The notes under the pieces are model-generated. The model was given only the letters and a program-made list of their open reading frames with translations, was not told the origin of the DNA and made no database searches. From assembly GCA_027422505.1 (NCBI GenBank), contig JAPQWV010000494.1, forward strand, positions 1 through 64,000: a stretch of 64,000 nt of DNA, in the 5' to 3' direction. The position numbers were made by a program, and so were the translations under genes. Each line of letters begins with the position of its first letter. The stretch's first letter is position 1. Origin of the DNA: Craterostigma plantagineum. Its lineage: Eukaryota > Streptophyta > Magnoliopsida > Lamiales > Linderniaceae. This document shows, piece after piece, positions 9,458-20,213 of this stretch.

Positions 9458-11693
9458 TGTTGGGGATGTGCCCTCGGAATGCCATTCGAGGATGTAATGA
9501 ATAGGGCATGTATTTAATAATCGATGTATTTTTGCCTGTATTTGAATATTGTATTCTTATACTTGATAATGGAATTTATATTTTTATATTAATTCTTCAA
9601 AGGCATATTATTTATTTACCTATTAAGTCTCATTAGGCATCCGGTGAGATGGTAAATAAATAAAACCCATATATCGTAAGTATAGTCACTGATTCTCATG
9701 GGATGAGAGAGGGGGCACCAGTGAGCTATTATTCTTCGATATTAAATTAGTCCATAAGTCTTAGACCTCAGTAGGGTGACTGAGCGTCAATTACGACTTA
9801 TTTGTTGATGACTCTTAAATGGTTGTGCCAACCATTCGCTTGGGAAGCGGGAGGTCATAACATTGGTATGAGTTGAATCAGGGGATTAACTTGTACTTGG
9901 ACACGACTCGTAATCGACAATCACATGGGCCTTATCGTTACTCTGGGTAGTGTCAATGATTGATTGATTGACTATAGTAGTGTGCGTGGACCTTAGACTG
10001 AAAGGTCTTTGACGGAGTTGACTTCGGGGTCTTGACTTGTCACTAGTTTGCTAGGCCCGCTTTGTTCGGTGATGAACATGGGTCGGCGGCGACATGTGGT
10101 CTTGACAACGAAGGGTACCTGCCGTGCTTAGACTAACGTGAGGGATTCACTGTCTCGTTAGTAACCGAGATATATGTCTTATGCATATTTGGGGACTGGA
10201 AATTACAAAGTCTTCGGCCGAAGCAATAAACTGACTCATGTGGGACGTGGAGAACAGTTTAGTAATTTCGCTAGTCACGAATTCGTCATAGTGTCGAGTC
10301 TAGTGAGTTTGACGTAACCATGACTCTCACTCGACCGGGACATTAGTGAAGGGTCTATACGTACGACGATAATCTATAGTCGGTTCGTAAATTACGAAGA
10401 TCGTACTCAACACGGGATCTATTCGGTACCACGGGATTGGCTAGGTGCTTACCGAATTCTTGGATTCCTCCCTTGCCGGGTTGAGACGAACCAAGAGAGT
10501 CGGGCTTAAAAAGGATCACCGAGACAGTATCTACTAATATGAGATGTAAATTAATTTAACGGTCTTAGAGACGTTAATAAAATACTAAATATATGTTTTA
10601 GAAACTATATTTACATAGACGGATATTTACGGAACGATAATGGTAAGAGTTGAAGTGTAAATAGGGTTCACAATGACAAGCAAGGCTTGTCACGGTTGTG
10701 AAGCCCATCTGCAAAGTTGTAGTAGCTTCAAAAATACATATCTCACAATCTAGACCTCGGATTGAGAATCCCTATGGTCAGAATCAAGATTGATGAGTCT
10801 TTTAAATATGGTTAAAATTTCAGGTCAATCGGACATCGTTTACCCCTCGATCTGATCGAAATTCGAAACTGCCGCAAAGCTGTCAAAGAGTCACGGCCGT
10901 GAACACATTGCACGTGGCCGTGACGAGCGGCAGAGGCTGAGTTTTGACCTCGACATGGTCACGGCCGTGACTATTATGACCCAGGCCGTGAAGGGTGTTG
11001 TCACGGCCGTGAATAGGCTTGTTTCAGGCCGTGACGAGCGTCGGTTTGGCCAAATTTAATCCAAATCAAGTCCAAATTCATTCCTTGTTTTTATGTTAGA
11101 CATATGGGACATTATTAGGTCATTTAGTGACATAATAAAAGGGAATCTAACACCTTTTGAGTCATGTAGGACATGATCTCATTTGGATTAAGTTAAAAGT
11201 CATTTTCTTGGTTTGGAAATGGACTTTTAATATATTTTCTTAGAGAATTTCGTCCATAACTTTAATTAAGCTCTTTCTCACTCTATCTTTGAGTTTTAGA
11301 GAGAAGTGAGAGCATTTAGGGTGATCTTTTAGAAATCCCTAAGTGTTTGTGAGTTTTAGAAATCACACACATACATACACATCTCTACACAACACCCCAC
11401 ACCATCTCTAGCCATCCTTGGGGTGGTGTTGGTTTGTGGTACTTCACGAGGTCGGCGTGACTCTCTTCGGCACAGTTTGTGAGCTAGGGAGCTAAGGATC
11501 TTCGCGACGAGGGTAATGTTCTAAACCTTAATACGTGTATACATGCGTGATTTTCTTTATACCGAGTTTGATCTTGTGGCGGGAACGAGGAAATTTTTGA
11601 AATTCACTCATTCCAACGGGGAACCTGGGAGACCCTTTCAATACTTCCGCTGCGTCCGGGGCAAGGCCTCGGGTCACCCGGGGTTTCCCAACA
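9458..11693 (+). mobile_element. Solo LTR (family A), 2236 bp
   Basis: It starts TGTTGGGGATGTGCCCTC, ends GGGTTTCCCAACA, and is flanked by the 5-bp direct repeat ccatg (9453-9457 and 11694-11698). TG…CA ends, mirrored TGTTGGG/CCCAACA termini and a 5-bp duplication make an LTR boundary call firm; no internal region or second LTR is present, so it is a solo LTR left by LTR-LTR recombination. A second copy starts at 62846. Orientation is inferred from a leader-like stretch at 11270-11400 and CTTCCGCTGCG near the right end. The superfamily is uncertain, perhaps copia. Confidence 0.85.
10737..11045 (+). repeat. Palindrome/half-site module inside the solo LTR
   Basis: TCACGGCCGTGA occurs at 10891, 10959 and 11001, each followed within about 30 bases by a half-site GGCCGTGA. 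The block 10737-10890 upstream (CTCGGATTGAGAATCCCTA…CGGACATCGTTTACCCCTC) and the module itself match the LTRs at 39200-39470 and 45262-45525. Confidence 0.85.
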
Positions 11694-11698
11694 CCATG

Positions 11699-12507
11699 AA
11701 CACAAGAAGTCTAGCAAATTCTCGGAACAGTCAAAAGTATGAGGGAGAATATTTTACCAAACAGCATTAGGACGCCCTTTTTCCCACCCAGCGGTAGGTC
11801 AACGCTAGCTTCGACGAAGGATATCGACCTTCTTCGTGTGTCTGTCTCAGGGCACTAAGACTCATGTCCTGTTTGGCCATGTTGACAAACACCTCCAACC
11901 AATCTTACAGTCTGGAAATAACATACCAACAACTAATCCCACCACTAAATAAATAACGGTTCAATTATCTTAAACCACCAACTACAAATAGATATCAAAC
12001 TCTACCATGACCTTGAAGCGTAAATTATTTCGCAAACTTGGATGATACAATATTAATAAAGTGGTTCAAAGAAAAAGGAGATATAAATCCCTTTAATCTT
12101 TAAAGCAGGCGATGGATCCTTCCCAAAACTTCGGAAAAACCTCGTGATAAGTTTGTTTGATTCCCCAAATCCCGCGTCGGATCGAAGAGAAATAAAGATA
12201 TAAATGCATATCAAAACAAAAAAATATTATCATTAGAGAATTGAGAAAACGAAGCCACAGCACTAGCCGAAACGCGGGTGCACTTACAGTTAACCATATA
12301 TCAAACCTAAAAAGAGTTAAAACGAAATCTAGACGTGTACCATGCGATAGGGAAATAAGCCCACTCAGTCCCGCACCACTATGGCTAAACCTAGTGCTGT
12401 TGTGCTGTGGTGGTGGTGGTATGGGTGTGTATCTGCAGCTGTTGCATCCCCAAGCACCGGGGTGTTGTCCGTTCCCGCTCCTGTGCCAAGTATGTCTGCG
12501 GCGGTGA
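11699..12507. other. Flank between solo LTR and copia element; unidentified minus-strand open patches
   Basis: On the minus strand, after …tttccag near 11910, a stretch reads VRLVGGVCQHGQTGHES and then stops; other frames stay open to 11790. It may belong with the exon at 9303-9416. Nothing else is recognisable; the frame at 12241-12507 (+) is repetitive (poly-Trp from GTGGTGGTGG) and unlikely to be real. Confidence 0.3.
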
Positions 12508-12512
12508 TCTCG

Positions 12513-12720
12513 TGTTAGGACCCCTAATATCCAACCTAGATCGAATATACGAAGAACAGATTGTAAATCTAACGAATTAGAAAGCTAAAGTTCGAGATTT
12601 ACCAATTAAGCTTTGGAGAGAACTGACTTGGAGCTCAAGCAAGGGGGTGCTAATTTCTCTCTAAAAAGTCTGATTCTTGTATTTCGATCTGACTTTAATT
12701 GCTACAACACACACCTAACA
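12513..12720 (-). repeat. Left LTR of composite copia, shortened
   Basis: 208 bases aligning with the first ~205 bases of the right LTR (22946 on), clearly diverged. It then breaks at ACACACCTA, where the right LTR continues AATTTTCTTAGG but here ACA and a plus-strand primer site follow. The missing ~155 bases include the TATA region seen in the right copy. Confidence 0.75.
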
Positions 12721-12722
12721 AT

Positions 12723-12734
12723 TGGTATCAGAGC
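12723..12734 (+). promoter_or_regulatory. Primer binding site, initiator tRNA-Met
   Basis: TGGTATCAGAGC is complementary to the 3' end of plant initiator tRNA-Met, the usual minus-strand primer of plant copia elements. It lies 2 bases after CCTAACA, the same arrangement as at 56281. Confidence 0.9.
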
Positions 12735-13801
12735 TAATTCGTTCTGTTTTGAATTAAAAATTGTTTGATTTGGATCGAAAATCATTTTCAGTTTACTGTT
12801 CATCGAAGAACAGTTTGGCACGAAATTTGTTTTGATCCAATAGCATAATTCTGTGCTTAATTGACTTGAATTTGATGTTTCTGTGCTCGTTTAAGTGTTA
12901 AATGATGATTGCGATCAGATTTGTAGCTATTTGAACTTCGTTTTTAGGATTAAATCGATTCTGTGATTTACTGTTTGCGAAGAACATAAAGAACACGTTC
13001 AGATTTTGATCAAATTCGACATACTTTGCTTCATAACGTGTTTAATTGCTTGTTCGTGCGTAATTAGTAATGATTGCGAGCAATTACCTGCAATTTCACT
13101 GTCTAATTCCTTATTTTTGCTTGAATCTGTGTTAATCGTATTCTGCGATTTTTCTCGATCGTTCTAATTTTTCTCGCTAGGTTTACCATGGATTAATTTC
13201 TCGAAAGAAAAAAAAAACTTGGCGCGAGAATTTCTCTCGGTCAGAATACGAAGTCAGCGCTAGAATCGTCAACACTAGGAACGATTTTAGTTAAAAAAAT
13301 ATTTCTCGAGCATTATTCAGCAAAAATCTTTTTCGAGGAAGACCAATTTTGACCTTGCACGCGTAAACACTTTCTCTCAAAAAACATTTTCGGTCAGACA
13401 TTTAAAGTTTGACCAAGCTAAAAATCATTTACACGCGAGAAACTTTTCTAGTCAACAGACTTATTTTGACTTGTTGCGAAACTTACTAATGTACTGTTTC
13501 TTTACGATCGAAATAAATTCACGTTCTGGAAATTTTTTCTCGACCGAACGATTTAGGGCAATTTATTTCGCTCGAAAAATATTTCGCTGACAGACTTTCT
13601 CGCGAGACAGTACACATTATATTCTATTTCGACGAAATTATTTTCGATCAAACTTTAAAGATTGAATCGAAAATAATTCTCGAACTATTTTTTGAATCAA
13701 ACGCTACGTACGAACTTTGCCACTTGTGAAGCACATTACATCATCTTCAAACGTTCAAAACACTTAACAAAGATCCTTCAACAACTCAACTACAACACAA
13801 A
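12735..13801 (+). other. Copia leader (5' UTR) rich in TCGATCG/TTTCTCG words
   Basis: About 1.07 kb non-coding, similar throughout to 56293-57358. Words such as TTTTTCTCGATCG, CGATCGAAA and AATAATTCTCGA recur with palindromic cores. No frame of note. Confidence 0.75.
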
Positions 13802-14873
13802 ATGGATGCATACTCGCTCGGAGACAATCGTCCACCGATTTTGCAACGAGGCGAATATACCGTTTGGAGAAGCCGCTTCCTCAATTTCATCGCTTTAAAA
13901 GATCAAGCCTAGAAATTTGCTGAGATCACTAGAAGAGGGACCCGCACAGTTTTGGGTGAATGTCCCCGGTGATGAATCGATAACCCCTCAAATTCCCCCA
14001 TCTAGGCGACTGAAGGAACCTAGGAAATCGAGGAGAGGGCTCAAGCTAAGGCTGATCTAGTAGCCATGAATACCCTCATGCAGGGCATCCCCAACGACAT
14101 ATATAGACAGGTTGATAGCCTTTCATTGGCTAAGGGAATGTGGGATGAACTGCATAGGATGATGCAGAGGACGGAAGTTGGCATAAAGGCCAAAAAAGCG
14201 AACATTCTCACTGCTTACGACTCCTTCAAAGCAAAGCCGGAGGAGAGTCTATATGAGATCTACCAAAGATACCTCACTCTTCTCAACGAGATGAGGAAGA
14301 TAGAAATCACGAAGACCAATATAGAGACAAACATCATATTTCTCTCTTTTCTGCCCGCGGAATGAAAGAAAATATCCACTCAATTCAACAGAATAAAGAT
14401 CTAGAGGAGTTGGATATCCATGCCGTGTTTGACAATCTCGCACAATATGATGATGATATAAGCGAGATTCACAAGGAGCAGAAGGGCAAACAGATCGAAG
14501 ACATTGTTGCCTTAGTCTCGGAGAAGAGGAGCTCAAAATCAAGAAAAGAAAAGATCGTAGGCTTCCTTCTCATTCAGAGTAGGAAGAAGAGTCGGACTCC
14601 GACGTTGAGCCAAACTTGAAAGCTCTAGGAAAGCAGTTGGCTATAATAGGAAAAATGATGAGTAAGAAGTACTTCAAGAAGAAGAATTCAACCTCAGCCA
14701 ACAGACTTCGGACTACAAGCTCTAAAAACAAAGAACGTGCACCAGAGAGCTCCGAAGTCAAGAACCCAAAAGAGGCTAACAAATGCTTCAACTGTGGCAA
14801 GCCAGGTCACTTTGCCGGTGCACTCTTCCAAAGAAGAGAGATGCCAACTACTACTCCAGGAAGCTCCAATTGA
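13802..14873 (+). pseudogene. gag: Copia gag (capsid and zinc knuckle), copy 1, decayed
   Basis: Starts MDAYSLGDNRPPILQRGEYT at 13802, the same start as copy 2 at 57359. A stop follows at about 13910 and frame changes come later. The capsid core at 14066-14365 (MNTLMQGIPNDIYRQVD, then AKKANILTAYDSF) matches plant copia UBN2-type gag. The nucleocapsid knuckle begins CFNCGKPGHFAG at about 14785 but a small deletion removes its last Cys; the intact version is at about 58348 (CFNCGKPGYFARECT). Gag packages element RNA into cytoplasmic particles; this copy is dead. Confidence 0.85.
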
Positions 14874-15840
14874 CTAAACAGAAGGAAGTTGGAGTAGCTC
14901 TCATGGCCGAACAAGACCAATGGCTCGAGGACACGTCGAGTTCTGAAGAAGAGAATTTAGCCCTCATGGCCCGTCTCGACAATGAATCGGACGCCGAAAC
15001 ATCCAACCGGACGGACGAAGACAACGCATCCACCTCATCAAAAGAGGTAGTCTCTTCTTCCACATTATTGACCAGTTAGATTCATATAAAAAATAATATG
15101 CTAACATGAAACGTGAACAGAAAAGCATTAAGGAAGTAGAGGATGAACTTCTGAGGTCTCAGGAGAAGATTAATAGTCTCGAATTAGAACTTAGGAGCTC
15201 TAGTGCGAAAATAGAAGAACTTACTAAGAGCCTACATTCTAGAGAGACTAGTCAACCTCAATTAGGACAACATAGCGAAAAGATTAAGGAATTAGAAGAT
15301 AGGCTAGCAAATAACTACAATTGTTTGGTTAGGAATCTCAACGAGAAAGCCACCTTAAATTGTAGGATAACCGAAGCTGCCTCTAAAATCACTAACTTAG
15401 AAGCTCAATTAGAAATATCAAATGCTAAGGTTAGTGAGCTTAGTAAGGATCTAGATGCCTGTCAAGCCGCTAAACTAACGGTTGAAATAATTATGTTCTT
15501 CTAGGCGAGGAACGCAAGAAACTATATGCTAAAATTAAGAAATTAGATGATATAGTTACGACAATCCGGACAAACCATATTTCTTAATCAGCCCAAGGAT
15601 GTAGATTTCTATAATCCAAAGGATGGCTTAGGTTTCACTAACCCACGTGTTCCACAAAAGAAAGAAATATACGAGGCTAAGCACATGGGCTTAGGACTAA
15701 CCTTTCTTAGAAATTTTGCTGAATCGACGTATCAAAATACTTTCGATTCATCCACTAGACAAGGCTCACATGGGCCTGAAATTCCCTTTGACTACAAAAA
15801 ACTAAATGATAGAGACAAAAATAGGAAACCATCTTTCACC
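14874..15840 (+). pseudogene. Copia ORF1 C-terminal coiled-coil region, copy 1, first part
   Basis: An acidic segment (MAEQDQWLEDTSSSEEENLA) leads into heptad-rich sequence at 15106-15504 (KSIKEVEDELLRSQEKINSL, EKIKELEDRLANNYN, EAQLEISNAKVSELSKDL). It continues, shifted, to 15840, where the Tekay-like solo LTR cuts it. The same domain is longer and cleaner in copy 2 (58677-59696). Its role is not established; multimerisation of Gag is a reasonable guess. Confidence 0.75.
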
Positions 15841-18800
15841 TGTAGCACCCGGGCCCTCGTAAATAGTAGGGCCAATAAATTTGCACGAATGTTGACTGCG
15901 ATTTTACGCCTTTCGTGCTTACGTGACTTACGTGGAAGTTAGTGTGGAAAATTATGTGCCAAGGTGATTTTGTGAAATTTAGTACAATTAATATTGTACC
16001 AAGCGACCCTTAACTGATCTAGGAATTTTCGAAAATGAATAAGGAAAATAGAAATAATAAAGTTGTTGGTAGAATTTGGGCAAATAATTGTAGTTGGACT
16101 ATAAATGATTAATGGGCTAGAATTTACATTTGGCCCAAATTAATTCAAGTCAAACCTCAAGAGACAAAATCTCCTTAAAATAAGGAAGTTCACGTCACAA
16201 GTTGCCCCCCTCACCCATACCTATGACAAAAATATCTACCCTAAACACTTCAATCTCCAAAACTTATTCAAGAAACGATCCACACCTTAAGAGAGGGGAA
16301 GTAACGAAAGAGAAGAAGTAGCCAATTTTGAAATCTCCCCTAAAGCTTGGAATAGGTATTTTCTTACTGTGATTTTATAGTTTATTCAAGTATTAGCGTA
16401 TTTTAAGAACTAAGAATACGAAAATACCAATTTCTAGTGTTCGTGCAATTCTAATTTTCGAGGGTATATTTTCTAACCTTGATTTGGTATTTTTGGCTTT
16501 ATAATAACGTGTTTAGGAGTGATTAAGGTACGAAAATTAGGGCTAATCTTACATTTTTATTGAGCTCGAATTTTAGGGTTTATACGTTCATACCCACCGT
16601 TAAATGTGTTCTTGAGAAAAATAGCGTGTGATCCTTAAAGCTAGTATATTGCGAATCGTAAATGTTTTGAGGGCATTTTGCGAATCCAACACACTCGTGC
16701 ACCTATGGATTTTGGCGAACTCAACAATCTGCGAACTTGAGCACTTCGCGAATCATACAAAGTTGGCGAGCTCGAGTTGTGCGAACTCAAGCCATTTCGC
16801 GGGCCGCACCCATTTTGCGAATGTACACGAACAAATTCCACGGGCCGAGCACGTTTGGCGAACTCCACGAGAATGGCGAATGGAGGCTTTGCGAATTTAG
16901 GTTCGCGAATCAATGGTAGTTGGCGTGCTCAGCATTTGGCGAATCTCTTAGGTTGGCGAAGCGAAAGTTTGGCGAATCGAGGGATAAGGGAAGATCGCGA
17001 ACCGATGAAGCATTTGGCGAACCCTAATTCGCGAACTCAGCGAGAGAGAGGATTTGCGAACTGGAGTTTTGCGTGCTCAAAGCTTGGCGGGTCGTTCTGC
17101 GAATTGGAAGAATTTGGCGACTCCGTTTGCAGGCTGGGCGATTTCGCGATTCATGCAATTGGCGAACTCATGCACGTTGCGAATCCCTTCAGCGAATCCA
17201 CGAAGCCGCGAAGTGAAGAAGCCGCATAAGCAACTTTGCGAACTCTAAGCGGCTAGGAGTTTTGCGAACTCCCATGACTCCCACTTTGCGAATCCGTGGA
17301 GGATTCCGGGCTGGAGACTTGCGAACTCAAAACATTTCGCGGGTCCAGGGGTTGCGAGTCCACATAGGTCGCGAACTCATATTTCGAACTCACCAACTTT
17401 GCGGGCCGACCGAGGGTTTGCAAACTCGTGCGTTTGCGGGCCCAAGCACTTCGCGGGCGACAGTTATTTGGCGAATCGAGTTTACGAATCCAAGGATTTG
17501 CGAACTCAAACACTTCGCAAATCAACTTCACGAATTGAGCCCCTCCGCAAATCAACTTCGCAAAAAAACTATCGCCTTTTGAGGAAAAATATTTTCGCAC
17601 CAATTAATCCGAAAAATATTCTGATTCCAATGAGCATAGGCTCTTTCAACGCCCGATCATAATTTGCCTATCGGTGTCCTCAGGGCCAATTTTCGGTATA
17701 GGTAGACGTTGCATTCGATAGAATTTTGGTACGAAAATTTACGTAGTCAACTGATATAATTTATAGACTGACTTTATAGCCTGTTCGAGTTTAAAGGATG
17801 AAATATTAGGAAATTCACCAGACCGGCTAGCAAATAGCTTATGGACGAATTTTATGAACTTCGTGAACTTCATAAAATTCCCTAAGTCAAGGGAGATGTG
17901 CCAAGTTAACTAGGACTTCTAAAGATATTTATAACCAAGGAAAATACCTAAGTCAGTACGTAATTAATTAATTTAAAATAGTGTCCTAACGATACTATTC
18001 TATGTCTAAGGTTTGGACTTAGGACAATACCCGGGTCAGGTAGCGGCTAATCCACGGACGCCAGGTAAGTAGAAATCCAACTACAACACATAACTTGTGT
18101 GCTATATGTATATGTGACTATGTGCCTATGTGGTTTCGTGATTACGTGAATTTATCGTTACGCTTTCATGTGGTAAGCATAAGTTGCATTTGGTTGCATA
18201 TGCATGCTCATGTGCACGCACGAACTCATGGGGAAGGGTCATGGGATAGAGTGTGCATGGTGATATGTCGCTTGTACGCGACGAGGACTTGCCGATGTGG
18301 GCAAGTGTGTCGACTCATAGTTGAGTCAGGGGCTGTCTACTATGCTACCAGGGCGGCGTTTAGCATCGTCGTACTATTATTGTAAATATATATATTGGTA
18401 TCCTATGGATAGGATTCGGACATGGCCCATGGCGGTAAGGTGCGACCTGGAGGGTGCGACCTGAGGGTATAAGCGGCACCGGGTGGAACCCTGGTGTAGG
18501 CAAACCTCAGCGTAGGCTACCAGCGTGAGCGACCGCCGGACAGTCGGGGACGACCGGGTTCATATGGCGACCTAGGGGAACGACGTGCATCCTAGGGTTC
18601 GGCCATCCGGCGTGGACCGCTGTCGTATTGTCCTGAGGGACGTGAGCTCTTGTGGTGCATAGTAAGATTAGCCGAGGGCCCTGAGTTTTACTAGTACGAG
18701 TACTAGGTGCATCGGCGCGGATTGCCCTTGCATAGAAATTTATGCATCGGCAGGGTTTGCCTTTGCGGGGAAAGGGACATGTGCATACATGCATGATTTC

Positions 18801-19187
18801 TGCTTACTGAGCCTCGGTGGCTCATTCTTTTATGTTATGTGTTGTAGGCGCCAGCGAGCACGGTACGTGATCGCGTTAGATGACAAGGCCAATCTTTTGA
18901 AGCTTCGCGCTGCTTTTGGGGTGGACGTGTGTGTATGGATGACGACCTGTGAGGCCGGGCGCATAGGAGCCTTTTGCTGTGCCGACACACCTTCGTCCTC
19001 GTAGTTAGATCATGTCTGGAACTTAGTGTTCGACATGAATTCTTTTGACTTGTACAGAACATCATTCCATTATGTAAATGGAAAAAGAAAAATTTTATAC
19101 GCATTTTCAGTGTACCTTACTACTCATAACTCGCTAGGCACATAGGAATGCGCTAGAATAGGCAGTTAGGGAAGTCGGGCCGTGACA
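15841..19187. mobile_element. Solo LTR, Ty3/gypsy Tekay/Del-like, 3347 bp
   Basis: TGTAGCACCCGGGCCCTCG at the left, GGGCCGTGACA at the right; read from the other strand, TGTCACGGCCC…GGGTGCTACA, a form like the better-supported gypsy LTR at 26173-30491. Flanks are tcacc (15836-15840) and acacc (19188-19192), a 4/5 match to a target duplication. Removing the LTR and one duplicate rejoins the copia reading (compare 59400-59460). No gypsy internal sequence is present. Superfamily is assigned from LTR form only. Confidence 0.75.
16650..17575. repeat. Array of GCGAACTC/GCGAATC/GCGGGCC words in the solo LTR
   Basis: About thirty GCGAA words, most followed by C/T-TC or TCC, plus GCGGG variants, spaced irregularly every 15-45 bases. 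The array keeps long frames open by chance on both strands (for example 16777-17229 +), giving peptides rich in C-E-L and A-N-S; these are not genes. Confidence 0.85.
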
Positions 19188-19192
19188 ACACC

Positions 19193-20198
19193 TGTCTGCG
19201 GTTTAGTTCAAGTTCTACCTGCTGACTCTCAAACGCACTACGAGGAAGTCAAAGACGTCAATTATAAAAATTCTCTCTACAAACCCCCTATCATATAATA
19301 GATAGAGGAGTCACAGGCGAAGCTAGATAAAGAACGAGAGAACTTCGAAGCTGAAAAGAAAAAGTTTCTTAAAGAGATAGAAAATATCAAGGCTTCCTCA
19401 TCCTCCCAAACTACCTCTCACGCTATTATGAAAAGCGTGAAAATCGAAAAATTGCCTTCAAAAGATCAAAAGTGCATTAATAATTCTGTTAAAAGTGCTA
19501 CGACCAATTCTATTTCACCTACGTCCACAGGGAGCGTAGGGCCAGCACTGAAAACGAAGGCGAGAGTGTCTAGTGTTAAGATAAAGAAGGAGCCAGTAGA
19601 TTTGACCGTTTCTAAGAATGTTACTCCTTCTCTTTCAATAAAAGACACTCGTAGTAATAAAAGAGTCATTTCTACTTTTCAAATAATTGCTTCTACTTGT
19701 TCACTTCAGCCTATCACCTTTAGAAGCAACAATTTCGAAATAGGCTCAACTTCAAAAATAAAAGTAAATCATTCTGAAGCAAATGCCACTAGGAAGAATC
19801 TTAGGAAACAAGATCCAGCCATAAAGAAAGCTTATGGCGCCGTACATGCCTGTCCTCACCTAAGGTATCCCGTAGAGATTAAATCCCCCAAGCACCTTAG
19901 GAGATTATCACAAGAAAAGATCTTTTCCTCAATCAAACCTACCAAAGCATTTGTACGTGATGAAATTAACCTTCCCTGCCAGGTTCAAACCAAATGGGTT
20001 CCTAAATCTCCGCCTAGGACGACAAAAGCCGAAAAGGCCGAGTCCTCTAAAGAGGCTGCACCCAAACCCACTTCTCCGAAAGTGAAATGGGTTATCAAGA
20101 CTGCCTCAAGTAATAATATAGGAACTATATCTGAACCTGAAACCATATCTGCTAATCTGAGAGGACCCATGTTTAAGTGGGTACCTAAAGCTCTCTAA
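19193..20198 (+). pseudogene. Copia ORF1 C-terminal region, copy 1, second part
   Basis: Continuation of the ORF1 tail beyond the solo LTR. Open from 19428 to the stop at 20196-20198: Lys/Ser-rich, with SPTSTGSVGPALKTKARVSS and two WVPK motifs (TKWVPKSPP, FKWVPKAL*). It matches 59686-60418 of copy 2. A WVPK-type stretch just before the protease is usual in plant copia polyproteins. The reading ends one frame away from pol. Confidence 0.75.
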
Positions 20199-20213
20199 CT
20201 TGTTTTTGAAGAT
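20187..20213 (+). promoter_or_regulatory. gag/pol junction with stop, frame change and acceptor-like sequence (copy 1)
   Basis: AAAGCTCTCTAA ends ORF1; CTTGTTTTTGAAG follows, and the protease frame (HHVWYLDSGC) is one base out of register with ORF1. Copy 2 has the same layout at 60407-60431 with TTGTTTTTGCAG, an ideal acceptor. Confidence 0.55.

Noticed and set aside
12241..12507. 88-codon frame before the composite copia element
   Set aside because: A GTGGTGGTGG run and no recognisable domain; it ends exactly at the insertion.
12723..12734. tRNA-like strings (TGGTATCAGAGC, TGGCGCCGTTGCC) as tRNA gene remnants
   Set aside because: They are primer binding sites next to LTRs, with no cloverleaf around them.
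16641..17603. Several 60-150-codon frames on both strands inside the GCGAA array
   Set aside because: They are produced by the repeated word, overlap on both strands and have no domain; peptide composition is repeat-driven.
18095..18794. Frames of about 95 codons on both strands in the GC-richer part of the solo LTR
   Set aside because: LTR sequence; no domain, and the two strands are open by chance.
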